Source: Desulfobacterales bacterium (GTDB lineage: Bacteria > Desulfobacterota > Desulfobacteria > Desulfobacterales > C00003060). From it: a stretch of 6,384 nt of DNA. The position numbers and the translations under genes are program-made. Below, piece after piece: positions 1 to 6,181 of the stretch. The stretch covers positions 1 through 6,384 of the forward strand of contig JAUWMM010000113.1 of NCBI GenBank assembly GCA_030613145.1, read 5' to 3'. Each line of letters starts with the position of its first letter. Within the stretch, counting starts at the first letter, position 1. The notes beneath the pieces are model-generated. The model searched no databases. It was not told the origin of the DNA and worked only from the letters and a program-made list of their open reading frames with translations.

Positions 1-46
1 ACGAATCGTAAAACTCAATGGGCACAAGCGTAAGTTTCCAATTCAG

Positions 47-240
47 AAATGAGCAATTTTCCGCAAGGTCAAGGAAAACAAGGGGTTGCGCGGAGGCGTA
101 CCGAGGTACGTCGCACAAACAACTCCGCAGTTTGACGCCGATTCAGCCGTTCAGCCGTCGCAGCCAGTGCTTTGGCGAAGTCGGCTCGTAGCCAAAAAGG
201 CTACTATGGCGAAGTCGGCGATTGCGGAAAAGGGCCATTT
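47..240. repeat. Composite palindromic intergenic repeat
   Basis: The ends form an imperfect inverted repeat: TTTTCCGCAA at 57-66 matches TTGCGGAAAA at 222-231, and the similarity continues outward to AAATG at 47-51 and CATTT at 236-240. Inside lies a hairpin with GTACC (98-102) and GGTAC (105-109), enclosed by GCGGAG (90-95) and CTCCGC (123-128). The right half carries a tandem TTCAGCCG (142-149, 150-157) and a separate direct-repeat module at 173-218. No open reading frame of note lies within it. The layout, terminal inverted repeat plus central hairpin, resembles non-coding palindromic or MITE-like repeats dispersed in bacterial genomes. That it is mobile or multicopy is inference; a genome-wide copy count would decide. 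Confidence 0.55.
173..218. repeat. Direct repeat flanking a hairpin
   Basis: The 12-mer TGGCGAAGTCGG occurs at 173-184 and again at 207-218. Between the copies is a perfect hairpin, GTAGCC (188-193), loop AAAAA, GGCTAC (199-204). The unit sits within the right half of the larger palindromic repeat and may have been inserted into it. No protein is encoded. Its role is unknown. Confidence 0.6.
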
Positions 241-431
241 ATGGATGGAAACTAGTTAAGGACATTCTATAGACCGGTAAGGACATGGGGCGACTGGATT
301 ACTTTGCTGAGATTTTGGGCTGCCGACGAGATCGTGTCACTGCAATGCGTTGAGCCTCATCCGGCAATTCGTTTTACAAACCTTCCAACAACGACATTAG
401 ACCAACCTACCGATCTTTTCTGAGTTTTTCC
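241..431. other. Spacer without recognisable gene
   Basis: No supported gene was found here. The only structure seen is a short direct repeat, TAAGGACAT at 257-265 and 278-286 (21-base spacing), just after the palindromic repeat. Spaced copies of a short motif can be the remnant of an insertion-sequence end, but no transposase fragment is visible nearby, so this remains a guess. Confidence 0.3.
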
Positions 432-460
432 TTGACATGCAAGAATCCGCAGCTTAGCAT
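432..460 (+). promoter_or_regulatory. Candidate sigma-70 promoter for csp
   Basis: A perfect -35 box TTGACA (432-437) is followed after 17 bases by TAGCAT (455-460), which matches four of six bases of the -10 consensus. Transcription would start near 467. That leaves a leader of about 185 bases before the csp start codon, a length like the long 5' untranslated regions known for cspA-type genes, where leader folding controls mRNA stability and translation in the cold. The promoter call rests on consensus match and position only. Confidence 0.45.
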
Positions 461-636
461 TAACCACATGGTCCAATACTACCTTCCCATGATCTTTATG
501 TCGGGGAGATGGATCTAGTACGCAAATTAGGATTTCTGTTTTAGAATCCGCTTAAAAATCGATCTTTCGCCGTAGCGATGCGGTTTGGTAGCGTCTTCCA
601 GAGTAGTACCTGACAAGCAGTACGAAATAATAAAAC

Positions 637-644
637 AAGGAGGA
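637..644 (+). promoter_or_regulatory. Strong ribosome binding site of csp
   Basis: AAGGAGGA, close to the full anti-16S complement, lies 8 bases upstream of the ATG at 653. It fixes the start of the cold-shock gene and predicts efficient initiation. Confidence 0.85.
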
Positions 645-652
645 CGGTCGCT

Positions 653-853
653 ATGGAAGAAGGAATCGTAAAGTGGTTTAACGACCAAAAGGGATTTGGC
701 TTCATTGAGCGGGAAGATGGCGATGACGTGTTCGTTCATCATTCCGCCATTAGCGGGTCTGGATTTAAGTCCCTTGCTGAAGGTGACAAGGTGACCTTTG
801 ACGTAGAACAGGGTGCCAAAGGACCTTCGGCACAAAACGTTACTAGGCTATAG
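653..853 (+). CDS. Cold-shock protein, CspA family
   Basis: This 66-residue protein is a single cold-shock domain, a five-stranded OB-fold that binds single-stranded RNA or DNA. Members act in the cytoplasm as RNA chaperones that melt mRNA structure, or as general nucleic-acid-binding proteins. Seen directly: the N-terminal strand GIVKWFN, the RNP1 motif KGFGFI (residues 13-18), the RNP2 motif VFVHH (26-30), and the closing GPSAQNV segment. Length matches the family (about 65-70). The start is fixed by a strong AAGGAGGA site 8 bases upstream. The gene is alone: a candidate promoter lies about 190 bases upstream and a terminator follows 22 bases after the stop. The family name is secure. Whether this copy is cold-induced or constitutive cannot be read from the sequence, so no specific csp letter is assigned. 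Confidence 0.96.
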   Translation: MEEGIVKWFNDQKGFGFIEREDGDDVFVHHSAISGSGFKSLAEGDKVTFDVEQGAKGPSAQNVTRL

Positions 854-857
854 CCTA
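844..857. repeat. Perfect palindrome over the csp stop codon
   Basis: TAGGCTATAGCCTA reads the same on both strands over 14 bases and contains the csp stop codon (851-853). It has no spacer, so it would form a poor RNA hairpin. A protein-binding site or chance are both possible. Confidence 0.4.
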
Positions 858-875
858 TAGCAGCTCGATCAACAC

Positions 876-916
876 AGGCATCTCGTCAAGATTAGGCGAG
901 GTGCCTTTTTATTTTT
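876..916 (+). terminator. Intrinsic terminator of csp
   Basis: The arms GGCATCTCGTC (877-887) and GGCGAGGTGCC (895-905) pair over 11 positions with two G-U pairs around the 7-base loop AAGATTA. A further A-T pair at 876/906 is possible. The tail is TTTTT, A, TTTTT (906-916). Strong stem plus T-tract just after csp gives a textbook rho-independent terminator, making csp monocistronic. Confidence 0.85.
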
Positions 917-965
917 GAAAAGTCAGGAAATCTAATGGGGTCGGGTCGGGCCAACTTGTTGGCAT

Positions 966-994
966 TGCACAAGAAACGGTAACATTTATATAAT
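966..994 (+). promoter_or_regulatory. Candidate promoter for the ATPase gene
   Basis: A perfect -10 box TATAAT (989-994) is preceded after 17 bases by TGCACA (966-971), a four-of-six match to the -35 consensus. A transcript from here would have a leader of about 115 bases, containing a possible weak hairpin, AAGCCTT (997-1003) with AAGGCTT (1030-1036). It lies beyond the csp terminator, so it would serve the downstream ATPase gene. Confidence 0.4.
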
Positions 995-1083
995 AAAAGC
1001 CTTGAATACTTACATTTTGGGGTCAAAATAAGGCTTATTTGAAAACTGAGCGAGTTGAAGGGAGGAATCGGCACAGAAAAAGC

Positions 1084-1120
1084 TTGACAACTCTTCCGTC
1101 ATATGTCATGAAATATGACG
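1084..1120 (+). promoter_or_regulatory. TTGACA box with operator-like inverted repeat at the ATPase start
   Basis: TTGACA (1084-1089) is a perfect -35 box, but the -10 at correct spacing (CATGAA, 1107-1112) is poor. Overlapping it is a perfect 8-base inverted repeat, CGTCATAT (1097-1104) and ATATGACG (1113-1120), separated by 8 bases. The right arm covers the first ATG of the ATPase at 1115. In DNA it could be a repressor operator; in RNA it could hide the start codon. Binding by any factor is inference. Confidence 0.4.
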
Positions 1121-2293
1121 ATTATTATGTCGCCTAATAACACCTCTGATCACATTTCCCACGTCGAGCGAATTGTGGATTTAAATTATCTTCTTGGTAA
1201 AAAATCCCACTTTTTGTTCGGGCCGCGCCAGGTGGGGAAAACGTATCTGGTTCGCCATACTCTGAAAGGCGTGAGGCTTTACGATCTCCTTGATTCATCA
1301 ATCTATCTATCCTTGAGTCGAAACCCTGGAAGAATCGCAGAAGAACTCACGCCGCAAGATCGCATTATCGTGATCGACGAAATCCAACGCATCCCTGCGC
1401 TTTTGAATGAAGTGCATCGTCTCATTGAAGAGCGCGGCATTCGATTTCTGCTGACAGGATCCAGTGCGCGAAAGTTGTGCCGAGGAGGAGTTAACTTGTT
1501 GGGTGGTCGGGCGCGTACGAAATACCTGCATCCTCTTACATACAAGGAGCTGGGTGAAGGCTTTGATCTGTTTCGTGGAATAGAGCGGGGATTGCTTCCC
1601 TCTATCTATTTCTCTGATGACCCACGCGCTGAATTACGGGCCTATGCCGGATCATACCTGCAACAGGAAATTGTAGCAGAAGGTTTTACACGCAATATCC
1701 CTGCATTCAGTCGTTTTCTTCGAGTAGCTGCTTTTTGCAATAGTACTATCGTAAATTTTACCAATGTTGCCAATGACGCTCAGGTAGCCCGAACAACCGT
1801 TTACGAGTATTTTGAGATTTTAAAGGACACCCTGATCCTCCATGAACTTCCTGCTTGGCGAAAGTCAAAGAAGAGAAAACCATTGGCTTCGTCTAAGTAT
1901 TACTTCTTTGACATTGGAGTTGTGTCCGCCTTGCAGGAGCGGGAGTTTCGTCCAGGCACACCCGAATTCGGAGAGGCCTTTGAAACCTACATCTTTCATG
2001 AACTCATCTGCTACCGGGACTATATGGGAGAGGAACCGCTGAGCTACTGGCGGTCTACCTCCGGGTTTGAAGTAGACTTCATTATTGGTGATCACACAGC
2101 AATAGAGGTGAAGGCCAAAGAGAATCTGTCTCCGGCCGACCTGAAACCGCTGCGGGCTCTTGCCGAGGAAAAAAAGCTCAAGCGCTTTTTGTGCGTAAGC
2201 TTAGAACCACATAGGCGAGAAATTGCAGGCGTAACCGTTTTGCCGTATAAGGATTTTCTGGAAATGCTCTGGAACGGTGAGTACTCTTTCTAA
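1115..2293 (+). CDS. AAA_14/DUF4143 family ATPase
   Basis: This 392-residue protein has the full architecture of the AAA_14-DUF4143 family. Seen directly: Walker A GPRQVGKT (residues 36-43), Walker B IIVIDEIQ (84-91), and a sensor-1-like strand FLLTGSSARKL (111-121). A winged-helix-like middle follows (around 210-235, with NVANDAQVARTTVYEYFEIL). The C-terminal half is a PD-(D/E)xK nuclease-like domain with D321 in EVDFII and E331/K333 in IEVK. Length is normal for the family. The members' biological role is not settled; they are common in accessory DNA and their neighbours vary. The start is uncertain: an in-frame TGA at 1109-1111 makes 1115 the earliest ATG, 1127 is a second, and neither has a Shine-Dalgarno sequence. 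The gene stands alone between repeat-rich spacers, with no partner gene adjacent, which fits a mobile or standalone unit. No function beyond ATPase is claimed. Confidence 0.9.
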   Translation: MTIIMSPNNTSDHISHVERIVDLNYLLGKKSHFLFGPRQVGKTYLVRHTLKGVRLYDLLDSSIYLSLSRNPGRIAEELTPQDRIIVIDEIQRIPALLNEVHRLIEERGIRFLLTGSSARKLCRGGVNLLGGRARTKYLHPLTYKELGEGFDLFRGIERGLLPSIYFSDDPRAELRAYAGSYLQQEIVAEGFTRNIPAFSRFLRVAAFCNSTIVNFTNVANDAQVARTTVYEYFEILKDTLILHELPAWRKSKKRKPLASSKYYFFDIGVVSALQEREFRPGTPEFGEAFETYIFHELICYRDYMGEEPLSYWRSTSGFEVDFIIGDHTAIEVKAKENLSPADLKPLRALAEEKKLKRFLCVSLEPHRREIAGVTVLPYKDFLEMLWNGEYSF

Positions 2294-2367
2294 ATAATCC
2301 TTTTAGAGCCGATTCATGATGGCAAGAGAGTTGGGGATGTGTGAAGTTTGGCCTTGACAGATTATTA
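2294..2367. other. Short spacer after the ATPase gene
   Basis: No convincing terminator follows the ATPase stop codon: there is no GC-rich stem with a T-tract. A perfect TTGACA occurs at 2354-2359 on the + strand, but no -10 box stands at a workable distance, because that position is taken by the hairpin of the next element. Confidence 0.3.
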
Positions 2368-2700
2368 CCTCAATTGAGTCAACCTCAATTGAGGTGGTAT
2401 CTGGTATTCGTTATCCGTTACTAGTTCAAAGGAATAATTTTCATTTCTTATATCTCTATCTGCTAAGAAATATTAAATGCAATGTTAAATACAATAAAAC
2501 CAATACATAGAAGCCATTTAAAAACCTCAGATCGCGTTCGAGGGCAAGGCGGGGGCTGATGATAAAGCGCAGCATACACGGGAGTATGTGAGCATTTTGA
2601 AGAGGCCCTCAACACAGCCATCGGGCGATAGATGGGGTTTTGAAATGGCTTCTAATAACAAATACCCAATACCACCTAATTGAGCATCGCTCAATTAGGG
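2368..2700. mobile_element. MITE-like foldback element with hairpin ends
   Basis: About 50 bases at the left end (2368-2417) match the reverse complement of the right end (about 2652-2700) with few mismatches and one small gap. Each end begins with a hairpin. Left: CCTCAATTGAG (2368-2378), loop TCAAC, CTCAATTGAGG (2384-2394). Right: CCTAATTGAGC (2675-2685), loop ATC, GCTCAATTAGG (2689-2699). Inside the hairpins the arms continue as imperfect 7-base repeats, for example GGTGGTA, TCTGGTA, TTCGTTA, TCCGTTA (2393-2420) mirrored by TAATAAC, AAATACC, CAATACC (2653-2673). The interior is an AT-rich stretch (about 2421-2508) and a second palindromic element. It has no coding capacity, so any movement would need a protein supplied in trans. 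The right end stops 10 bases before the first possible ATG of the next gene, so it forms that gene's leader. Confidence 0.55.
2509..2653. repeat. Nested palindromic repeat inside the foldback element
   Basis: AGAAGCCATTT plus AAAACC (2509-2526, with one intervening base) matches the reverse complement of 2636-2653 at 17 of 18 positions. Inside are GAGGGC (2540-2545) with GCCCTC (2605-2610), and a central hairpin CATAC (2573-2577), loop ACGGGA, GTATG (2584-2588). The terminal inverted repeat plus central hairpin design is the same as in the repeat at 47-240, though the bases differ. It is non-coding. Its base composition is GC-richer than the AT-rich flank on its left, which suggests it was inserted there. 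Confidence 0.55.
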
Positions 2701-2713
2701 TAAAACAAACATG

Positions 2714-2718
2714 AGGAG
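2714..2718 (+). promoter_or_regulatory. Ribosome binding site deciding the lipoprotein start
   Basis: AGGAG lies 7 bases before the ATG at 2726. It sits downstream of another in-frame ATG at 2711, which has only AGGG about 10 bases upstream. The better site and the more typical signal peptide (MKKNKG) both favour 2726. Confidence 0.6.
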
Positions 2719-2725
2719 AATGGGG

Positions 2726-4198
2726 ATGAAAAAAAACAAGGGTCTTCAAATCGCGGCGATGCTCGCTGCTTCAATTTGGCTTTTGATCTCGTGTGCGGGC
2801 AGCCAGGTAAGTATGGAAGAAGCTCCTGCAATGGTTAATCCAGGAGAGGAAGTCAACCGATTTGACAATGAGATCAGCAATGCACAGAAGAATCAGCTAA
2901 ATGATTTGTCGCCAAGCTCTTTTGCTGAGGCCGAGGGTTACCTTATGGATGCCAAGAAAGCCTTGGAGAGTGGAGGTGAACTGTCACAAATCATGGAGAT
3001 GATTGCCTTGGGACGTACCCAACTGCAGCATGCCGAGGAGATAGCTCAAGTAGCGAGAACGACATTACCCGATGTGATTAAAGCTCGTGAACTAGCTCGC
3101 GCCGCAGGAGCTACCAGCTTGGATGAAGATTATGCTAAGGCCGAAGAACAGTTTCTCAAGCTCACTAAAGCGATAGAGAACAACGACTTGAAGTATGCCC
3201 AGAAGAACAGGGAGAAAGTTGCATCTGTTTTTGATCAACTTGAGCTGCGAACGATTCAGGAACAGACTCTTGGCGAGGCTCACAGATTGATCAAACAGGC
3301 TGAGGAGGACGGGGCACGAAAACTTGCGCCAAAGACCCTGGAAACTGCACAGGGGAAGTTGGATGGGGCTTACGCATTCATTTCTCATCATCGTTATGAA
3401 AAAGAAACGATACAGGAGAAATCAAGCGAAGCACTCTTCCAGGCCCACCGTCTTCTTGAAGTTACAAGGCAAAGTGAAAAGGTAAGAGAAATGGAGCCCG
3501 AGCCGATTAGCCTTTGGGTTGAGGGAATGCTGAGCCAGACGGCAAACAAACTTGCTGCCACAGACATGCGTAATAAATCGTTTGACATTCAACTTGAAAA
3601 TATCCTCGGCTCAATTACAGCACTGCAAGAGGATCGAAACTTCATTGTAAGCCAGGAGAAAGCTCATCTGGAGGAAATTGAGTCTCTTAAGCAACAGGTT
3701 GCAGTGTTAGAGGGAAAGACCCGCGAGGAGCAGGCTGCCGTAGAACGGCTGGAGGCAGAGAAGCGGTTCAACGAGCTTTTCAACCAAGTCAAGGGTTACT
3801 TTACTTCGGACGAGGCGGAAGTTTACAAACAAGGAAACAGGTTGATCATTCGTCTAAGTGCCATGCAATTCCCCGTAGGTCAAGCTGTGATTATGCCAAG
3901 CAACTACGGGTTGCTCAGTAAAGTTCAGCGATCAATAAGAACTTTCGGTGCGCCAAATCTTGTAATTGAGGGACACACTGACAGTACAGGATCAGAGGAA
4001 GTAAATGAACATCTGTCTCATCAGCGCGCAGAATCAGTACGTGACTACATAGTAGCAAATGGGACATTATCAGAAGAGAAGGTAGTGGCTATCGGGTACG
4101 GTTCTAAGCGGCCTTTGGCATCCAATGAGACTCTTGAGGGGCGTGCTATCAACCGGCGAATTGATGTAATTATTTCGCCTAGGCCAGAATCCGGATAG
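2726..4198 (+). CDS. DUF4398/OmpA-domain outer-membrane lipoprotein
   Basis: From the ATG at 2726 the protein has 490 residues (495 from the alternative ATG at 2711). It starts with a lipoprotein signal peptide: basic MKKNK, a hydrophobic stretch, then the lipobox LISC, so the mature protein would be acylated on that cysteine and, lacking Asp at +2, sent to the outer membrane. Next comes an alpha-helical DUF4398-like region (about 35-125) and more helix. A charged coiled coil follows (about 305-350, rich in Glu, Lys, Leu). The C-terminal OmpA domain (about 370-485) binds peptidoglycan: GHTD with D419, the NEHLSHQRAESV signature with R434, and NRRIDV near the end. The likely role is to tether the outer membrane to the cell wall, with the helical part acting as a spacer. 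It is probably co-transcribed with the radical SAM gene 32 bases downstream. Its partner and trigger are unknown. Confidence 0.88.
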   Translation: MKKNKGLQIAAMLAASIWLLISCAGSQVSMEEAPAMVNPGEEVNRFDNEISNAQKNQLNDLSPSSFAEAEGYLMDAKKALESGGELSQIMEMIALGRTQLQHAEEIAQVARTTLPDVIKARELARAAGATSLDEDYAKAEEQFLKLTKAIENNDLKYAQKNREKVASVFDQLELRTIQEQTLGEAHRLIKQAEEDGARKLAPKTLETAQGKLDGAYAFISHHRYEKETIQEKSSEALFQAHRLLEVTRQSEKVREMEPEPISLWVEGMLSQTANKLAATDMRNKSFDIQLENILGSITALQEDRNFIVSQEKAHLEEIESLKQQVAVLEGKTREEQAAVERLEAEKRFNELFNQVKGYFTSDEAEVYKQGNRLIIRLSAMQFPVGQAVIMPSNYGLLSKVQRSIRTFGAPNLVIEGHTDSTGSEEVNEHLSHQRAESVRDYIVANGTLSEEKVVAIGYGSKRPLASNETLEGRAINRRIDVIISPRPESG

Positions 4199-4219
4199 TA
4201 ACGGCAAATTAATCACATC

Positions 4220-4225
4220 AAGGAG
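4220..4225 (+). promoter_or_regulatory. Ribosome binding site of the radical SAM gene
   Basis: AAGGAG lies 5 bases upstream of the ATG at 4231, within the 32-base gap after the lipoprotein stop codon. No terminator or promoter fits in this gap, which supports a shared transcript. Confidence 0.75.
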
Positions 4226-4230
4226 AAGTA

Positions 4231-5961
4231 ATGTCCAAAACAACCTCCCATGAAAATCGTCCCCAACGTGTCCTGCTGTCAGGCGTCTTTGGCCCCTTTG
4301 GCGTTGACGACGCGTACGGACGTAAAGAAAACATAATGGAACTGTTTCACAACCAGGTTACGAAAGCCCAGGAGATGGGCTCCTGGCGCTTTCAACATCG
4401 TTCGTTTGGTCTATATTTTCTGGCCGCTAACATCAACGCTGATGTAACTGTGCTGGATTTCCCGAGCCGAAAACGGTTTATGCGGGAGCTAAAAAAAGGC
4501 TACGACGTCGTCGGCATCTCGTTTATACCGCCGAACTTTATCAAGGCCAAGGAAATGACACGACTCACGAGGCTGATATCCCCGGAGTCAACTATTGTGC
4601 TCGGTGGCCACGGCGCGGCGATTGATGGAGTGGAGCATTTAATTGACTGCGATCACGTGGTCAAGGGTGAAGGAATTCGCTGGTTGAGGTCTTTTTTGGG
4701 GGAGGATCCCGATGCCCCCTTTGTGCACCCAACTCTGTCCATTGCCGAGCGACAGGCGGCATTCGGGGTTCCGTTCCCCGGGGTTGGGGCCAACCTGCTG
4801 GTGCCCGGGGTAGGATGTGTCAATGGTTGTAAGTTTTGCTGCACTTCGCATTTTTTCGGCCGAAAGTATACAGCCTACCTCTCGACGGGCAAACAAGTCT
4901 TTGAAACAGCACAAAGAATCGCTGACGAACGAGGCATTGATGAATTTTTCATCATGGACGAAAATTTTCTCAAGGACCACCAACGATCGAAGGAACTGCT
5001 CGCTGAAATGGAACTACATCAGCGTTATTTTACTTTTCACATGTTTTCCTCAGCCGAGGCCATCACCGCGTTTGGTGTCGACAATTTGGTCCGTCTCGGT
5101 GTGAATTTTGTTTGGATTGGTTTTGAGGCTTCCAGCAGTAAGGGGAACTTTGAAAAGAACAAAGGCATTGATGCCAAGCGTCTAACAAAGGAGCTGCGCG
5201 ACCGGGGCATCATCGTTCTTGCTTCTGGAATCTTGTGCCAAGAACATCATACCCAGGAGAATATTCAAACTGACATCGATTTTCTAGTCGGGTTAGAGCC
5301 AGATTTAGTTCAGTTCATGCTATTGACTCCTTTGCCGGTAACTGCACTTTACCAGGACCATAAGAGACGTGGGCTTCTTAGGGAGGATCTGCCCTTTGAG
5401 GAATGGCACGGCCAAAAATATCTAACCTTCCGGCATCCTGAATTTCCTGGAGATTCTTCTGAAAAATGGATATGGGCCGCTTTTCGTAAGGATTATGAGG
5501 TGAACTCGAGTTCTATGTACCGAGCGGTAGAAACGGTATTTCGCGGGTATCGCAGCCTGGTCGCTCTGCCACAACGGGATGCTTGCCTTGAGACCCGGAT
5601 GGAGCAGTTCAGACGTAGAACATTGGAATATGCCGGCATCTTACCTCTAGTCGCCAAATACGCAGTTAACGAGATTGAGCGCACACGTGCGACGACCCTG
5701 GATCGTGAGATAGCTAAACTTTTTGGCAAACCATCCATTAAGGAAAGGCTCCGGCGCGTCGTTATCCTGGCCCTGGCAATGCGCTGGAAACTAAGATGCC
5801 GTCTTTTTGGCGATGGAATTCAGCCTCCGACCACTGTGACCAAGTTTAAGGCCGGCGAAAAAAGTATCGCGGCGGTTTCGAGCACAATAGTCCCTTTCCC
5901 GCGCGTCAAGGAACCCTTGGAAACTGCTTCTCGCAAAGCCGCTGCCTCTTCCCATGGCTAG
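4231..5961 (+). CDS. Radical SAM protein with B12-binding-like domain
   Basis: This 576-residue protein joins an N-terminal Rossmann-type region (about 55-160) to a radical SAM barrel (about 185-400). The first part has features of cobalamin-binding domains of class B radical SAM enzymes: the strand-loop VLGGHGAA (123-130) and VVKGEG (143-148). The usual DxHxxG motif, whose His ligates cobalt, is not visible, so B12 may bind base-off without that ligand, or not at all. The 4Fe-4S motif CxxxCxxC is C196, C200, C203, with an extra C204. FIMDENF (240-246) and WIGFEAS (295-301) fit barrel strands that contact SAM. Such enzymes use a 5'-deoxyadenosyl radical, often for methylation or ring chemistry. 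The 170-residue C-terminal part is not recognised and ends in a basic, then Ala/Ser-rich tail. Substrate is unknown. It follows the OmpA lipoprotein by 32 bases. Confidence 0.87.
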   Translation: MSKTTSHENRPQRVLLSGVFGPFGVDDAYGRKENIMELFHNQVTKAQEMGSWRFQHRSFGLYFLAANINADVTVLDFPSRKRFMRELKKGYDVVGISFIPPNFIKAKEMTRLTRLISPESTIVLGGHGAAIDGVEHLIDCDHVVKGEGIRWLRSFLGEDPDAPFVHPTLSIAERQAAFGVPFPGVGANLLVPGVGCVNGCKFCCTSHFFGRKYTAYLSTGKQVFETAQRIADERGIDEFFIMDENFLKDHQRSKELLAEMELHQRYFTFHMFSSAEAITAFGVDNLVRLGVNFVWIGFEASSSKGNFEKNKGIDAKRLTKELRDRGIIVLASGILCQEHHTQENIQTDIDFLVGLEPDLVQFMLLTPLPVTALYQDHKRRGLLREDLPFEEWHGQKYLTFRHPEFPGDSSEKWIWAAFRKDYEVNSSSMYRAVETVFRGYRSLVALPQRDACLETRMEQFRRRTLEYAGILPLVAKYAVNEIERTRATTLDREIAKLFGKPSIKERLRRVVILALAMRWKLRCRLFGDGIQPPTTVTKFKAGEKSIAAVSSTIVPFPRVKEPLETASRKAAASSHG

Positions 5962-6049
5962 CATAGAAGTGAGCAAGTGGGGGGATAGAGCATAAGCGCT
6001 AAGTTATTTTTCCACCGGATGGACTGTGGAAGGTTTACTGAAAAAAACT
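5962..6049. other. Spacer after the radical SAM gene
   Basis: No T-tailed terminator was found on the + strand. A weak stem, TTCCAC (6010-6015) with GTGGAA (6026-6031), is preceded by T residues instead of followed by them, so it does not look like a terminator for either direction. Confidence 0.3.
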
Positions 6050-6181
6050 GAACATCGAACATCGAACGTCCAACATCGAATGTTGAATGGGAAAAGATAA
6101 AGAAACAGAAAATATCCGTTGAATGTTCGGTATTGGATATTCGTTTTTCATTCGACGTTGGACGTTCGATGTTCGATGTTC
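6050..6181. repeat. Long inverted repeat built of heptanucleotides
   Basis: Bases 6050-6082 match the reverse complement of 6149-6181 at 32 of 33 positions, around a 66-base centre. Each arm is made of 7-base units. Left: GAACATC, GAACATC, GAACGTC, CAACATC, GAATGTT. Right: CGACGTT, GGACGTT, CGATGTT, CGATGTT, CGACGTT (6153-6187). The centre adds a short stem, AATATCC (6111-6117) with GGATATT (6135-6141). Because 21 bases equal seven codons, frames across it give 7-residue repeats such as FDVGRSM-FDVRRSS; such open frames here are artefacts, not genes. Repeats of this style are known to me from spacers of Desulfobacterota and Planctomycetes-type genomes, which is recollection and not a search result. 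Confidence 0.8.

Noticed and set aside
527..835. A 102-residue frame on the - strand opposite csp
   Set aside because: It lies antisense to a clear cold-shock gene and its leader, and shows no recognisable domain.
1115..2293. Calling the ATPase a toxin, antitoxin or defence protein
   Set aside because: The family is abundant in accessory DNA, but no partner gene lies beside it and the role of AAA_14/DUF4143 proteins is not established.
2354..2359. TTGACA as a promoter for the lipoprotein operon
   Set aside because: No -10 box occurs 16-18 bases downstream; the space is occupied by the left hairpin of the foldback element.
2368..2394. Left hairpin as a terminator for the ATPase gene
   Set aside because: The stem is AT-rich in its centre and is followed by GGTGGTATCTGG, not a T-tract.
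4231..5961. Naming the radical SAM gene after a known enzyme such as bchE or a hopanoid enzyme
   Set aside because: Only the general fold and cluster motif are visible; nothing in the sequence identifies a substrate.
5962..6040. Terminator for the lipoprotein/radical SAM operon at 6010-6031
   Set aside because: The six-pair stem has a 10-base loop and the T residues precede it, so it does not fit an intrinsic terminator in either direction.
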